Below are positions 1-12,873 of a stretch of 64,000 nucleotides of DNA, piece after piece. The position numbers and the translations under genes are program-made. Location: assembly GCA_023078555.1 (NCBI GenBank), contig CM041196.1, positions 9,380,985 to 9,444,984 of the forward strand, written 5' to 3'. Each line of letters begins with the position of its first letter. The stretch's first letter is position 1. This DNA is from Ulva prolifera. Taxonomy: Eukaryota; Chlorophyta; Ulvophyceae; Ulvales; Ulvaceae. The notes below the pieces were generated by a model, which saw only the letters and a list, made by a program, of their open reading frames with translations, was not told where the DNA came from and did not search any database.

Positions 1-128
1 GTCTTCCTCTTCATCACTGGTGAATTCATCATCTGACCCCACAATTGGCCTGTTGTCATCTGCAGCTTGCTGAACCTCTGAGCCTGGTGCCTGTGGGATG
101 ACTGCCAGCACTGTCTCTGTGAAATCAG

Positions 129-2291
129 TTAACGCCTGTGGTGGAGGAAGGTGATGTGCCTTGAAGAGCTCCTCCTGCACATGAAGATTCCGTGAAACAT
201 ATACCTGTCACTGTAACCAGGCTGCAGGGACCATGGTCCACGGCACACAAGTTCCATTAAATAGAAGACAGTGCGCACCACATACTCAGTCAGGTGCCGC
301 AATACAAGGACTCCGTGGACGTGCAGATATCCGCTAGAAGGGGCCCGGATTTGGATCACATCTCGCCCTCCACCTGTGGATGTTCCCTCACCTGCTTCTG
401 GATCCTCGCTCTTGTGGAAGAAGTCGGCCAGGTCAGCCCCGCGTGAGCTCGAGTCCTCTTCGTCGTCAGCTTGTGAAGGAACGGGCACTCTCCATCTGTG
501 CAACGGATAAGTGTTGCGAAAAGCCTCGATGGCTGCAGGTGCATTTCTCCCCGAGGCTGTGAGCAGGTGATGCATTGGAGTAGCTGAGATTCCTGAATGT
601 AATCTTCTGTCCATTTGATTGGCACAACCTGGGATCATTCTTGTATGGTGCAGAAATGCATACGGCGAGGACTCTGCGTTGTCTCCCGGAGGTCCCCAAT
701 CGATTTTCCAGTCGGGGAGACTGGACAAGTCTGTATCTGATGGGAGGTGTGCGAATGACGGTACACCATTCGACGGGATGTCGCTGAGCGAGGTGTCAAT
801 CCGCAAAGTCTCCCCGAAAATAATCTGCAGAGCTCTGATTCCCTGCACATCGATGCGGGCCATCCATGTCTGGAGTTGGTAAATTGGGTTGCAGCCATGT
901 ACCGGTTGTTCTGTCAAGGCATTGGAACACTGCGTCATCTGATCCATTTTCGTACAGTATGTAATAGTGGCTGAAAGCGTACCGTTGCACACTTCTCTGA
1001 AGCCACCAGACGGACCATGTCTTTATGCAGCGCATCTCTGAAGTCCTTAGCATTCAGGCCGTCTACGACTTCCTTCCGCGCCTCGAATATCCCGTCAAGT
1101 CCTTTCAGCGTGTCCTCGATTACATCAGCTGGGAAATTCCATGGCTGGTTCGAAAGCAAAGCCTTGATGCCGCCCTCGACTGGAGGTGTTTTGCCTTCCC
1201 CAGGCAATAAGTTGAGCAGCCATGAGAGGAAGAGCAGGTCGAAGGAGGCCCTTACCTTGCGAGCGTTGTTTGTATTGTGTGATTTTGTGAACTGCTTAAA
1301 CGCAGCTTTGGCGTGTCTTGCCGCCAGTGGCCTTTTGTGATACGCGCAGAATAGCTTGACATAAGACAGCACCATCCGCATCATATCTGTCCGCTCTCTG
1401 CGACAAGCGAAAGCGACACGCAGGTGGGCAAGGCCTAGTGGAAACTGTAAATACACAGTATGTTGACATACATGATCATGGATACGGCGACAAACGATAT
1501 ACGGTATATGTCGACTGAAGCTCCACAACTCTGGGCAGGTCGGAACTCGGTGGGCGCACCAGTGAGGGGCTGCCTAGTGCCCAGGCTTGTAGAGCTCTAA
1601 GATGTGTACGGATGTTTGCGGACACCGCAACGCCCGGAAAAAGGGACGCGCCCTTCGTGTGAATGGCAGCGCCGATATGGGTGCTGATGTGAAGGAACGC
1701 TTCTGGTGTGATACGCGGCATTAACAGTTCGAGGTCGTCAAATAGTTTCTGTTCTGCCTGTAAGCAAGTCGTCGTCCATAAATGCACAACTCAGATGCGA
1801 AAGTCGTGCAAGTAACAACGAGTGCGCGATGCAGCAGCGCGACGTGCAGGTGACCTATCCATTTAAGTGGAAGGTCGTACTTTTGGAGCGGCTCTGCTTT
1901 CTCTTGTGGTCCGTTTTGAAGTCGTGTTGGATGATCGCGCCTGAGGCTGTCCCGTCGTCGGTGCAACCATACGGAAGATGCCAATGTCGCCATGTTCGCC
2001 AGTCACAGGCAAAGTCCAGACCCAACCTTTTTGATAGGGGACGTACACCACATGGGTGAATACATCCTCGGCAGTGTCGTCCTGCACTGCTCGCACTCCA
2101 GGCACGCAGTAGAATCGACCGGTGCCCCGAGCCTCCACTTTGCGAACGAATTTTTGCTGCCGGTCATCCAGGAAGCTGTCGACGTCCTCATTTTCCTTTT
2201 TTGCGAGGCTAATAGCGATTTCTACATCATCAACCAGTACAGATATGGATTGTAATGCACGGATTGCGATGCTTTGCGTTTCGTCTTCCAT
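129..2291 (-). CDS. Unrecognised multi-exon gene, possibly the second gene of a CACTA-like element
   Basis: Open minus-strand blocks at 2291-1863, about 1528-935 and 992-129 look like exons of one gene; splice sites were not resolved. The first block is acidic and helical, then contains a stretch with Gly-Arg-Phe-Tyr-Cys and a Tyr-Val-Pro-Tyr segment. The middle block is Lys/Arg- and Leu-rich. The last block has Trp-rich helices and an acidic Ser/Asp/Glu tract. I do not recognise a family. The last block resembles, weakly and by eye, the exon at 27733-27161 of the second gene in the complete CACTA transposon (a Trp/Asp/Arg-rich helix followed by Ser-Asp-Thr or similar). It follows the CACTA-like transposase on the same strand, so an accessory transposon protein is plausible. 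The gene may continue left of the window. Confidence 0.4.
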
Positions 2292-3681
2292 GACTGCTGA
2301 CTACTATACTTGCAAAGATTCGAGACACGTCAGTGTCGTCGTCAACGCCACATACTGATATTGCTATAGAGCTGTCCCGGTCTGTCTATTTGAAAGAAGT
2401 GCCGACATGTCGGGCGAAGCGCCACTTTCAGCCACTCGCGACGCCCTCATAGCCACCGGTCGCGTAGTGTGCGGCTGGTGGCCATGGCGTTGAAATGTCC
2501 AGAGAATGTATCACTGTCCGGGTATTCGATAATGCAAAGACGCATTTTCGTATAAGATAGTATCTATGTGATGAAGTCCATCTCGGACCGATTTATTTTC
2601 ACTGTTCGTGTTCGTATGCTTCAGAGTGCCTGTTGGTTGACTCTGTGATGCAAGTGTGCACACACTATCCGGCTCCGGAGGCGATTTAGCTGCTTCACAG
2701 CAAATAGCACCAATGTGCATGCCAGGCGAGAATCCAATAAGTCATGTACTGCTGTTGATGGCGTCATCGGACGCAATCCAGGCCTGGCTTCACACACCGT
2801 CGCCAAGGCACGCAGCCACATGCCCAGATTACAGGATCTGTAAAAGACAAAGAGACATGCATTCGCACATACAACAACAGGTGTGACAGTCCGCATGCTT
2901 GGTCATCAATGTGACTGTGGGCTGTTCTTCTTGAGGCGATCAGTCTGTCTGCATGGAGACGATAATATGTTGGTATTCATCAACATCAATTTGCGACGTG
3001 GTGTTGTCCAGGTGGTGGCACTTGGCGGAGAGAACAGCTATGATTTCAGAGGCCGTGGATGCGTCACTCGTTGGCGGTTGCCAGTGATGGGGGTAATACA
3101 AGAAGCATTACCCTTAGCCCGTGACTGTGAGCAGCAGTCTGACGATTCGAAGAAATAACAATATTTGTAGTAGCGACAACCCTGCCGGGCTTGCAATGGC
3201 ATCCTCATGGGTGTATGCGAGCCGGCATTAGGCACCAGACATTCCCACCTACTACAGTTTGGATGCTTTTACAGGAGGCCCCCCGGTACAACAATCATGT
3301 AATCACACCTTCTGTACTTCTAAAGTCGGCATCGGACTGGTGTCCAATATCGCATGCACAGAAAGGTGTAGGTGCAAGGTCCACTCTTGCGGTGAAAACA
3401 TCCCCCACATAATCACAAGCGTTTCCATCCAGCGTGTTTTGAGTCGTTCCCTTTGTAAGAACAATTAGAAACCGACTGGGTAGCGGACGTAAGTGACACC
3501 GCCCCAAAAGGGCCTCGTCGGCAACATATTCATACGTGACACTGGTAATAACCACTCCATAAACGTCCTACACACTCTGGATTATTGCATCTTGAATTCG
3601 GTACTGTACAAGAAGATTGTCAAGAACCTTGTCTTACATGGGCACAGCAGTATCACCTCCCGCATCATCCTCATCGTTAGA
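2292..3681. other. Gene-poor stretch between the two minus-strand genes
   Basis: About 1.4 kb with only short overlapping open frames. I see no protein family, no tandem repeat and no CACTA-type terminus here. It is probably intergenic sequence inside the CACTA-like element. Confidence 0.4.
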
Positions 3682-6600
3682 CTAGCCACACGCTGCTTCA
3701 TACAACAGATCTCTGCGACCATTAAATCCCATTTTACTAATAGTAATGAAGTAATCGCCTTTGCCCTCATCTGGAATGAAAACACAGGGGCAGTGAATCT
3801 GCCTCAAATGCACGGCATGGCTATACCCCAGTCTACGTCTCCGAGGCGACAGCCACAAGGCTCGAGGGACACAACATGCACCAGCAGTGGGGTCATCGTT
3901 GAAACGATCTTCCAGACCAGCACCACTACGGATACTGAGGTGATCCCACAGTTTGCCTACAGCCAACCTTGCCTCCCCATTTGGCCACCCCATGTCCGAC
4001 CTGCGGACTAGCACAATCTGCTTGATCTCTAAGACACATGGGTTGTGACGGTTGCCTGCCATGAAAGGTACATAGGCGTACTGGTCGGTTTTTGTGCGTC
4101 CCTTTGCTGAAGTGCCTGTGACCGTCCTGACGTTGAAAGCTCCCCATTGAATAGTGGCAGATTCAGAACATAAAACTGTTGCTGAGATGCCTTGCTTGGG
4201 CTCGTAGCAGCCAATGCCCATGTTGAAGGTGCCTCGTAATTCCACTTCGCCTAGTACACCTGCCAGTGCTAGGTCTCCCTCCACTCGATGAGATCGCGAT
4301 GCCTTGGCAGCCATCTCCTCCAGCACAGATATCAATTGGGACATCTGCAGTTAAAATGGGTATTGTGAGAGAGACCGAGCCCACATTATCGATGTTGCAT
4401 CCCATTCTCACAGTCAGTCGCACCTCATCCCCATCATCTCCGGTTCCTGCAGGCTTGAGGTAGTGCAGCGCCGTCCCGAATGCATCACCCTGATCAATAG
4501 ACCGAGTAGAGGGCAACGGCCTGATCCGCAGTAGAGGCAAGTCGACGTCTTCATACGTTTGCTGACAGATGCGCAGCCCCATCTCAACGAGGCAAACGCC
4601 TGCAGAAGCCCGGGCAGCATCCTTCGTATGGTGACCAGTGATGCGGCCTTTGGTGTGACGGACCATCCGTTCCCCCCAGTCTTCCCTTAGATACGCCCCC
4701 GGTAAGGTGGCCATGGCTTGATAGGGGATATGGGCGAAGCACCTATGGACCAGAATCGTCAGCGTCTTGCAGTGCAGATGCGTTTCGGCGTACTCTCCGT
4801 ACTGGAACAGTTCCTTCTGAGCGGCCAGGACCTGCTCGGTAGTGTGTTGTCCAGGTCGATAATGCAAGAAGTACAATGCAAATCTGCGCAGATGACTCCA
4901 CATTTTCACAATGCCTGGATGCATCTCATCCCGAGCCACGTAGAACATCATGGCACCGGTCACTTCCAGGAATGTATTAACCTCCTCAAATAGCCATTTG
5001 CTGACGGCAGTACCCCTGCAAGTCAGTGTGTACACGCTATCGGTACATGTACACTACAGGCATGCAGCCAATCGATGTAATTGAAGAACGGGAGTAGGTA
5101 GGAGCACCTGTTCAACTTGGGTGGCTGACGGTTGTAGGCAGATGGCCACTTTATTTTGTCACTGAAAGCATCCAATCTGTTCTGAAGATCCGTTGACAGA
5201 CTGAATTTCTTGCCGTCGACCTCCAGTCCATTCCCAGTATGACAGATAAGCTCAACAAAATTACGCACCAAGGCGTACAGAATGGAGTGAGAAAGTGGCT
5301 CCACGAAGGTATGCTGCCACCTGCAATTCGTGCTGCCCACGTATGCAATGGCCCGCGCCACCGACGCCATCCAGGTGGGTTGTACTATCGAGGGGCGTAC
5401 CTGTAACTACGGAGGCCACTGGATTGGAAGGGATTAACTCCACGGCAACCAATGTCCGTATGCTTCTTGTTGGCAGCTTCGTATCTCTTCTCCCACACAG
5501 CCTCACACTCTATTCCACATGTACACATGCGTCAGGAATACACTCAACATGTGACATTAGCATCGGCACAACAGGACGATCATGCGCAGTGCAACAACCG
5601 GGCAGACATAAACAAACAGATGTAAGCAGGAATGGAGCGAGTACCTCTTGTGAGTTTGCGTTGCGCAATGGAGTTCGGATCAGCAGTGAGACACCCCCCC
5701 CCCGGCAGCGAGGGCCGGCAAGGTGTGCGCAGCTGCAGCTTTAAGCGAGATAGTGACTGCATCTTGGCTGCGCACTACATGCCCTTCCTCAGAAATACAC
5801 ACCTGCGAGATTGCCGCCTGATCCGGCTGCCCTTTCTTCCCAAACTGGATGGAGATGGTGATCCAATCCTGCACATCGATTGTTTGAGAAGCAGAACAAT
5901 GTGACATCCTCAACACATCATTCACGCGGCACCTGGACATTTAGGATTCCAGATACCAACAGGGTTCACGAAGCTACCCACTGGGTCATTATCAGCCTTC
6001 TTGTCCTTGTTCAATATCATCGCCTCACACGGGCTGCAGAAACCGGCCCATGCAGACCACCCGAGCTTGAAGCCATCAGGCAGCAGCCGCAGACCTCGCA
6101 ACCCACATTTGTCACAACCTCGGTTACCAGTGTGACCGGTTGTGAGAGCCCACATGCGCCTAGCGGGGGTGTCTGCGAAAGCAAATAAAAATATCGGGTA
6201 CACTTGTCGCCATTTTTTCTTGTGACTGTCCCACACACGTATTGGTTTACCAGAGAAGGTACGATTACCTGCAAGGTGTCCAAGAGTAGGTGTTACCACC
6301 CACGTCCCACGGCGTTCACGTGCAGTGTTAAGGGCAGGCACACTCACCGTCACTGTCCTCCGTCATCACTGGCTCACGGCACTTGAACTGCTGGAGAATA
6401 ATTCCCATGATCTCAGACATGTCGCTGGGTTCCTTAGGCCCGCTGATGAATGCAAATGAATAGCAGGCCAAGTCTGTGTTACACAGGAACCCAGGCAAGT
6501 CAAGGCATTTCAAGGCGATAACGGTGGTGGTGGACCTGCCATGCCCATGCAGCTGCACACCATCGACAAACAGGGCGAAGAACAGAGTCAACGTGTCACC

Positions 6601-8427
6601 CGCACCGGTCATCACCTCATCTGATGGATCACTGTCCACGTGCCCGAAGTCAGGTACATCGCAAGGCTCTGCAGGAGCCTGATGGCATTCGAGGGGATGA
6701 TGTATTGTCTGTGGCTGATCTGAAGCAGGCTCGGTGGAGCGACTGTCCAGAGCAGAGATGGAACCGCCATGGGCCTCATCCAACTGCTTGTAAAAATCAG
6801 ATTGTATCATAGCTTGAGTCCTTGTGCCAGCGAAGCGTGCAAACGTGTCTGCTCTGAATAAATGCTTCACAATGTCCTCCAGGTTCAAGACGTATGCGCT
6901 GCAGGCACAAAGCATCCGTCATATAGCCAGGCAGCGACATGGCAGATGCAAGATGAGAAGAAGCCGCTACCAACGACAGATGCACTGTTGGATTCAGCCA
7001 CAAGTGCAAGGTACAATAAATCGTGTCTATATGGAACGGCGCACCTCCTCACAGGTTGGACCTGCTTATTCCTTTTGTGGAACCGTGGATTGCCACAGCG
7101 GGTACACCGCTGGCCTTGAATCTGGTGCCGTTTTTCGAGCGGGAGTCGCCGACCAAAGACCGTGGGACACTGCCCATTGTTGCACATATCCCAGGCGTAG
7201 TCATCGGGCTTTTGCAGACACAACACACCATTTATGAAATGCTCGGACCTGCACAAATACATCGATTGTCACAGAAAGCATATGGAATGGTTATAGTACG
7301 TCAGATGAGGGAGCGAACCCAGCAATGTATCGAAAAGAGCACATGCACACCTGGGCATAACGTTATCCTCATCGGGACAGAAGCCTCCCATTGAGAGTAG
7401 CCTGCATATACTATCTAGGGAACTACAAGTCATACCGCCTCGCAGTTTCAAAGCTGCCAGGCAAAAGCACGCCTGCCTAATTGTAACTGAGGTGCCTGCA
7501 GCCACAGGCATGTCAGCGTTCTTCTGATACCACCGTACGGTCCGAGCATGGGGCGCGCCGAGGCTTGTGGCTAGCTGCTGGGCCTCTTGAGAGCTCATAC
7601 GCCATGATAACTCATCGGCCAATACCTCCAAGGACAGGTTCGGCACTGGCTGCAGGCCAGCTGCGGCGGCGTCCCGCAATAAATCAGTGACTCCACCCCC
7701 TCCCCGAGCACGCCAGTCGGCGTCGGCAAATCTGAGGAGATCACAAACGTCCTGCAGTCAAAGGGGCTGCCAGTCACAGGCTGGGCATACGGCTACAATG
7801 TCGCTATCGAAGTTGACTCAGTTTAGCCTCACCCCAGCATTCAGGGTGGGGAATGTCTCAAAGCAATGCTCGGACCAGACTTGCACATGGGAGTCAGAGT
7901 CGCACAGCTTGGTCAAACCCATTTTGCTCTTGTTCCGTGTCATATTCTTGGTTGTCTACGCCATTGCCGTCGTCATCTACCTCCCAATGCAAGCATCTCT
8001 CTGGCTCCACCTCCTCTGCCCCCCGATCGGGACGCCATTCCACCAAGTCTGCCAACTTTGGAGCTTCCTCGTCTTCACTAAGAGGCAGCTGATCAGCGAG
8101 ATCAGGGATAGAGTCAGCACTAGGGCTCTCATGCAATCGCACGTCGCCCTCTTCACTCACAGCATTGGCCGTTGGTGCCGAAGCCTGCTCACTATGAGGC
8201 GGGGGAGGAACATATTCACACTTCGAACGAGTAACCACGTTAGGAATAGGGAAAAAAACCGCATGTTCACCCTTCTGGGATGCAACCAACGCCCGCTCTT
8301 GATGGCGAGGCGTCTGAAGATGTCTACTCAAATGTTTCGTAGATCGATTCTTCTTGTTGCACACAGCACAGAAATACCAATCATAGTCCAAGGATACATA
8401 ATAGTCCCTAGCGCGCTTATCCGCCAT
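3682..8427 (-). CDS. CACTA/EnSpm-like transposase (tnp2-type), intron-rich, element 1
   Basis: A DNA transposase split over about nine exons. The start is the ATG at 8427, just before a C2H2 finger (C-x2-C-x12-H-x5-H). Later blocks follow the order of tnp2 transposases: a helical block (7679-7269), a Cys-x2-Cys-Gly zinc site (near 7150-7050), the first catalytic Asp in Asp-Gly-Val-Gln (about 6550), the second Asp in Ala-Asp-Thr-Pro followed by a Gly-His-x-Gly-x2-Gly-Cys-x2-Cys motif (6190-6090), a His/Leu-rich block (5370-5023), a DUF4218-like block (5035-4350) and a DUF4216-like C-terminus (4344-3682). Every block has a counterpart in the same order in the transposase at 32588-37491, which is the main evidence that the blocks form one gene. 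Exon borders were not all resolved. No CACTA terminus was found on either side. Confidence 0.7.
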
Positions 8428-9351
8428 GATATTTACGAGAACCCGAAGGGTGACGAACCCACTCAAGGCTCAAGCCTCGTAGACGTTGATGCGCTTCGCC
8501 CTGCTCCATCACGATTGTTGCAGTATTCGGAAGGCTTCTACAAGGCAACGACAATGGCGGGGCGAGCTTATGCAGAGGGCTCGAATGGGGCGAGTCCCGG
8601 GAGCCTATCGCGGCGTCCCCATGTCGACACCTTGCACCACGCAACGCCAGCGGCCAAGACAGTTTATTAAAACATGCCGACCGGAACTGGTCAAGTATAC
8701 ACACATACGAATAACTTATGCAACAGTCACCCACGGTACACATGCAGAAAGCCTACGTTACAGTAGTACGCAACGGAAAACAAACCATGAAACCGGAGAG
8801 CGTCCACATGATGTCCGAAAAGCACGTAACCATGAAACAGTTGTCACACAAACACTCGGAACACCTCCTTCGAGATCAATGGAACGCCTCTGTACGACGT
8901 TTTGTGCTCCAACTCGCCCTACGGGGGCACACCCAAAACGGAGTCTCACCTGCGAGGGTGGGGCTAGATTGAGCTAATGCCCACGGACGTAGCACTCTTA
9001 CACTCGCAGCTCCCACTACCGGTTCACTGCCACTCATGGCTTTACATGAAAGGCTCGTGCAGCTATATTTAGACGCCACAACCGACGCCTATACAGTCGA
9101 CCCACCTGCGATTAGCACACCCAAATGCGTGGATCACCGGCAGAGTGGGGCCACCTAAACACAGAACAACTCCGACAGACTTCCCAAGACACCCGCAACG
9201 ATCCTGATCAACTCAGACACACCTAAAACGTTACACGGCACGTTTTTGGCGTGATCGGAGGCCTTATCGAGACATGCTCATATGGAGCACCCTCGAATGG
9301 AACACCCGGTTTGGTGACACACCCAGGTGAGGCGAAAGTGCCATAGCCTCT
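8428..9351. other. Unassigned sequence between the CACTA-like element and LINE A
   Basis: No long open frame and no TAGTG-type transposon end. The endonuclease domain expected upstream of a LINE reverse transcriptase is not recognisable here. LINE A may be 5'-truncated, or its 5' part may be too decayed to see. Confidence 0.4.
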
Positions 9352-12331
9352 GTGCTCACACTATCACTGTCACTGCCACATGCCACACACAGAAGCAAGC
9401 GCAAATGCGCCCGATCACACAAAAAACGGTGGAATAGGAAAGCAATGCACAACGAGGAGACAGTCGCAAAATTTGAGACAGCCCTGCAAGCGCCCCTTGC
9501 GCAGTTGCTGCACGACATGGACTCATGTAGCATGCCGCATGCTGAAGCTGCCAACACTTTCACATCTGCCCTGGCAAACATCCTACGTACCGCAGGAGAG
9601 CAATGCTTTGGGAAACACCAGGTACGGACCCATCGCGTGCAATGGTGGAACAAAGAATATGCAGACCTCAGACGCGAATGCTGGACCCTTCATGAGACAC
9701 ATTGCCGGACCGGCAGCGACACTGACAAGCTAGCATTCCAGCAACGCCGAGGTGCAAAGAACCAGCTGAAACGCGATCTTAAACGTGCATACACCAAACA
9801 GCAAGCCAACCATGTCTCTAAAACGTGCACGCCAGGACTTGAGTCTAAAGTTTCATGGGTGTCTGCGAAACGTTTGTTGAAACTGCTAACCAGGGGTGGC
9901 TCGACGGCCGAGCACCCCGTGCCTTCTGTTATGTCTGGGGGAGTCCCCACTGATAATATAGACACAGTGATGCAGGTTTTCTCGAATCACTACCAATCTG
10001 AAATGAACCCGGTCCCACATGCCACATTCTGCGAGCAAACTGATGCACATGTCAGAGACACATTGCACGCATGGCGCCAAAATGAGCCTCAACACAACCA
10101 AGAGATGGATGATGCCTTCACACTTCACGAACTTCAACAAGCACTTGCTACAATGCACAACTGGAAAGCCGCAGACCACGATGATATCATCTGCGAACTA
10201 CTGAAGGCCGGGGGGCCGCAATTGCAAACCGTCGTCCTGCAGCTCCTCAATTTCTGCTGGACGCACGAAACCATTCCCAATGCGTGGTCACTCGGAACAA
10301 TTGTAAGCCTCCACAAAGCCGGGGATGCAACAGACCCCTCCAACTACCGGGGTATCACACTGCTTTCAATATTCCGGAAGCTTTTCAGCACACTACTCAG
10401 GTCCCGCCTCCAAAACAATATAACCCTCCATGAGTCCCAAGCCGCATTCCGCGAGGATCGCGGCTGTGTAGACCATGTCCACACCTTTGCACGCATTGTC
10501 CGGGCGGCCGCCGCGGCGGACACTCCACTTTATGCTTTCTTCCTGGACATCCGGAAAGCATATGATACTGTGTGGCGCGACGGTCTGTTGTACAAACTAC
10601 TCCAGAAAGGAGTGACAGGCCGCCTCGGTCGGGTCATCGCACACATGCTCTCAAACACGAAATCGAGGGTGCGCTTCCAAGACCAGGAATCACCATACTT
10701 CCCCATCACCCTCGGGGTCGGCCAAGGCGACCCCCTGTCAACCATTCTCTTTGATGTGTTCATTGATGATCTGCTCGCAACACTGCACACCCGTCCAAAA
10801 GAACTCTGCATTCCCCTTGACTCACCAGACACCGATAAAATTTCCGGACTCACTTATGCAGATGATGTCAATGCAATGTCCTTGACACCGGCAGGGCTTC
10901 AGGGACATATTGATACAATCGATAAATGGTTGTTTCAATGGCGCTCCTTACCAAATGTGTTGAAGTCTAAAACTATGGTGTTCAATCAGCCGCAGGGCGG
11001 CGCACCAGTTGTCTTCCAGTCTCCAACTGCGGGGGTCGCAGTTGGAGACTGTTCACACCTACAAATACTTGGGTGTTTTCTTCCAGTCAAATGGCTCTTG
11101 GTCTGAACATATGCATCATGTACGCGCAAAGATGAACAAGGCACTTGGCGCGTGGCGGCCAGTGCTGCGTTGCCACTACCTCCCGGTGACCGCCCGGCTC
11201 CGCCTTGTTTATGCGTTCATATATACTCCTGCTTTGTATGGGGCTGAGGTATGGATTGGCCCAAAAACTGAACTCGACAAACTTGATACCATCTGTAAAA
11301 AGGCAATCCGCATGGTGTTTGGTCTGCACCAGTTCGATTGCAGGGAGGAGATTCTTTTTTCCGACACGGGCCTCCTGCCTGTGAGCTCAATGATCAAGGC
11401 AGCTAAACTTTGCTGGTACGCAAAGCTGACACACATGGGGGCGGAGCGATTCCCGGTTGCGGTGGAATCCACCGCGATTCGGGGTCACTCTCAACGGGGG
11501 CCGGGGGTGGGCGGGGACTTTCACTCCCGCATCACGGCCATTGCGGCAGAACTGAAACGATATGCACACATCAGACTTGCCTTACAGGCTCCACCCGAGC
11601 CTGAGCATCGCCGCCGACGTGGGCCACCCAGGGTGTCCAAACGTCTCGGCATGCATGATCAGCCGTCCAAACAAAGCCCTCTCACAATCACGTACTCAAA
11701 TCTTACCCGTGAGAAGGTCGTGGCTGTCATGTGGTTGGCATACCTTGAACAACGATTTGAGAAGCGTGGTCGCGACAATAAGGTCACTGGAGAGTGGTTG
11801 CGTGGTGTGATAACACACGAACTAGGGTCACTAGCCCCGTTTATGGACTCCGTTGAGCCCGGTCTTGTGCGTGTGCTAATGTCTGCTCGTTCGGGTCTGT
11901 CTCCTTTCTTGTGTAGGCACCGTAGTGAAAAGCATTTGGAATATTCACGTGCTGCTGATGTCTTCACATCCTACATCGCACGTGCACCCATCGGGGCAGT
12001 TCTGCCACCTGTCCCAGTGGCACATCGTGATCGGCATGTCTCCGCCGTTGCGGTTTTGGTGCGGCAGTTGCTCGCACGGCCAGGTCCTTATGACAGTGCC
12101 TCTGGTGTTTCGTGGTCTGATGTAGCGGTTGTGCTTATTGTCGGTGTTGATGGTGTTGGTGGTGATGCTGGGGTGTCGGGTGTTGCAAATCGCCCGTCCC
12201 CTCTCGGTGAATTGGCTCGTGTTGTTGCATTCTGTGGCGCAAGTCAGAGTTTGCGGCAGCATGTTGCTTGGATGCCTCTTTCGGTCCCGGATTTCGGAGT
12301 TGTCAATGTCCAAATGGATACGGCTATGTAA
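9352..12331 (+). pseudogene. LINE A reverse transcriptase, frame-shifted
   Basis: Two overlapping frames carry one protein. The first (to 11106) starts with the basic linker typical of the region between endonuclease and RT, then RT motifs: Asn-Tyr-Arg-Gly-Ile, the catalytic Leu-Asp-Ile-Arg-Lys-Ala-Tyr-Asp (near 10545), Gly-x-Gly-Gln-Gly-Asp-Pro (near 10720) and Tyr-Ala-Asp-Asp (near 10857). The second (11009-12331) continues with the Tyr-Lys-Tyr-Leu-Gly-Val motif and the thumb and C-terminal region. The switch is by one base around 11017-11051, within a perfect 15-bp hairpin. It could be a disabling mutation or, less likely, programmed frameshifting. The position 9352 is only where the frame opens. 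No upstream endonuclease domain was recognised. Confidence 0.75.
11017..11051. repeat. Perfect 15-bp hairpin at the LINE A frame switch
   Basis: The arms CAGTCTCCAACTGCG and CGCAGTTGGAGACTG are exact reverse complements, separated by GGGGT. The right arm encodes the residues just before the conserved Tyr-Lys-Tyr-Leu-Gly motif in the second frame, so the left arm is the likelier addition. Confidence 0.9.
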
Positions 12332-12333
12332 TC

Positions 12334-12352
12334 ATGCATACATACATACATC
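12334..12352. repeat. CATA microsatellite at the LINE A / LINE B junction
   Basis: A short run of CATA units directly follows the stop region of LINE A. Similar TACA/CATA runs end both LINE B copies (16570-16582 and about 21535-21546), so they act as the 3' tail or the target, or both. Confidence 0.7.
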
Positions 12353-12873
12353 TCTTTGTATCTTTGTCGTACGTCTGTCGTCTGTGCTGTGTCGTGGTCC
12401 CGATGTAGACGCATGCCAAAAGAACCCGGCTGCGGGAGGCAGCAAAAAGAAAACGAATAGGCCCTTAGTTGTGTTCTGTCGTCCGCTGTCGTGCAGCTGC
12501 AACGAATACGCGCGCCAGCTGCCAGTGTTCCGTCGTTCTGCAGCCCCACTAGAATGCCAGCGGACTGACCGCCAGTGGCCTGCAGCCTTGCCCATTTGGA
12601 ACACCTAGATGTCTGTTCTATGTTTCGCCTGGCCTTCCTGGTGACCCGCTTGGCTTTGCAGCCGTCATGTCGGCGCGGGCCGCTGGCTGCCCGCGTGCCG
12701 TTGTCCGGCAGTCCCGCTGGCAATCCTGCGGACTAGCCGCAGGTGATCTGCAGATTTGATTCGTTAAAAGTGTTGTGTGTTTGTTGTTTTAGTTTTGTGC
12801 CGTCTGGCCGGTTCAATGGCCCGTTAGACTGCACCGTTAGTGTGTCCGCTTTCAGCGGAACGAGTCCCTGCGT

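Larger units (their letters stand above)
9352..12353 (+). mobile_element. LINE A: non-LTR retrotransposon, 5' part missing or decayed
   Basis: A non-LTR retrotransposon fragment defined by a reverse-transcriptase frame and a 3' end running into a CATA microsatellite (12337-12351). The coding part is broken by a frame change at a hairpin near 11030. LINE B copy 1 starts within about 10 bases of its tail, making a head-to-tail string of LINEs on the same strand. Confidence 0.75.

Noticed and set aside
8428..9351. Right terminus of the first CACTA-like element
   Set aside because: I looked for TAGTG-type ends matching the other element and found none; the element's borders are not called.
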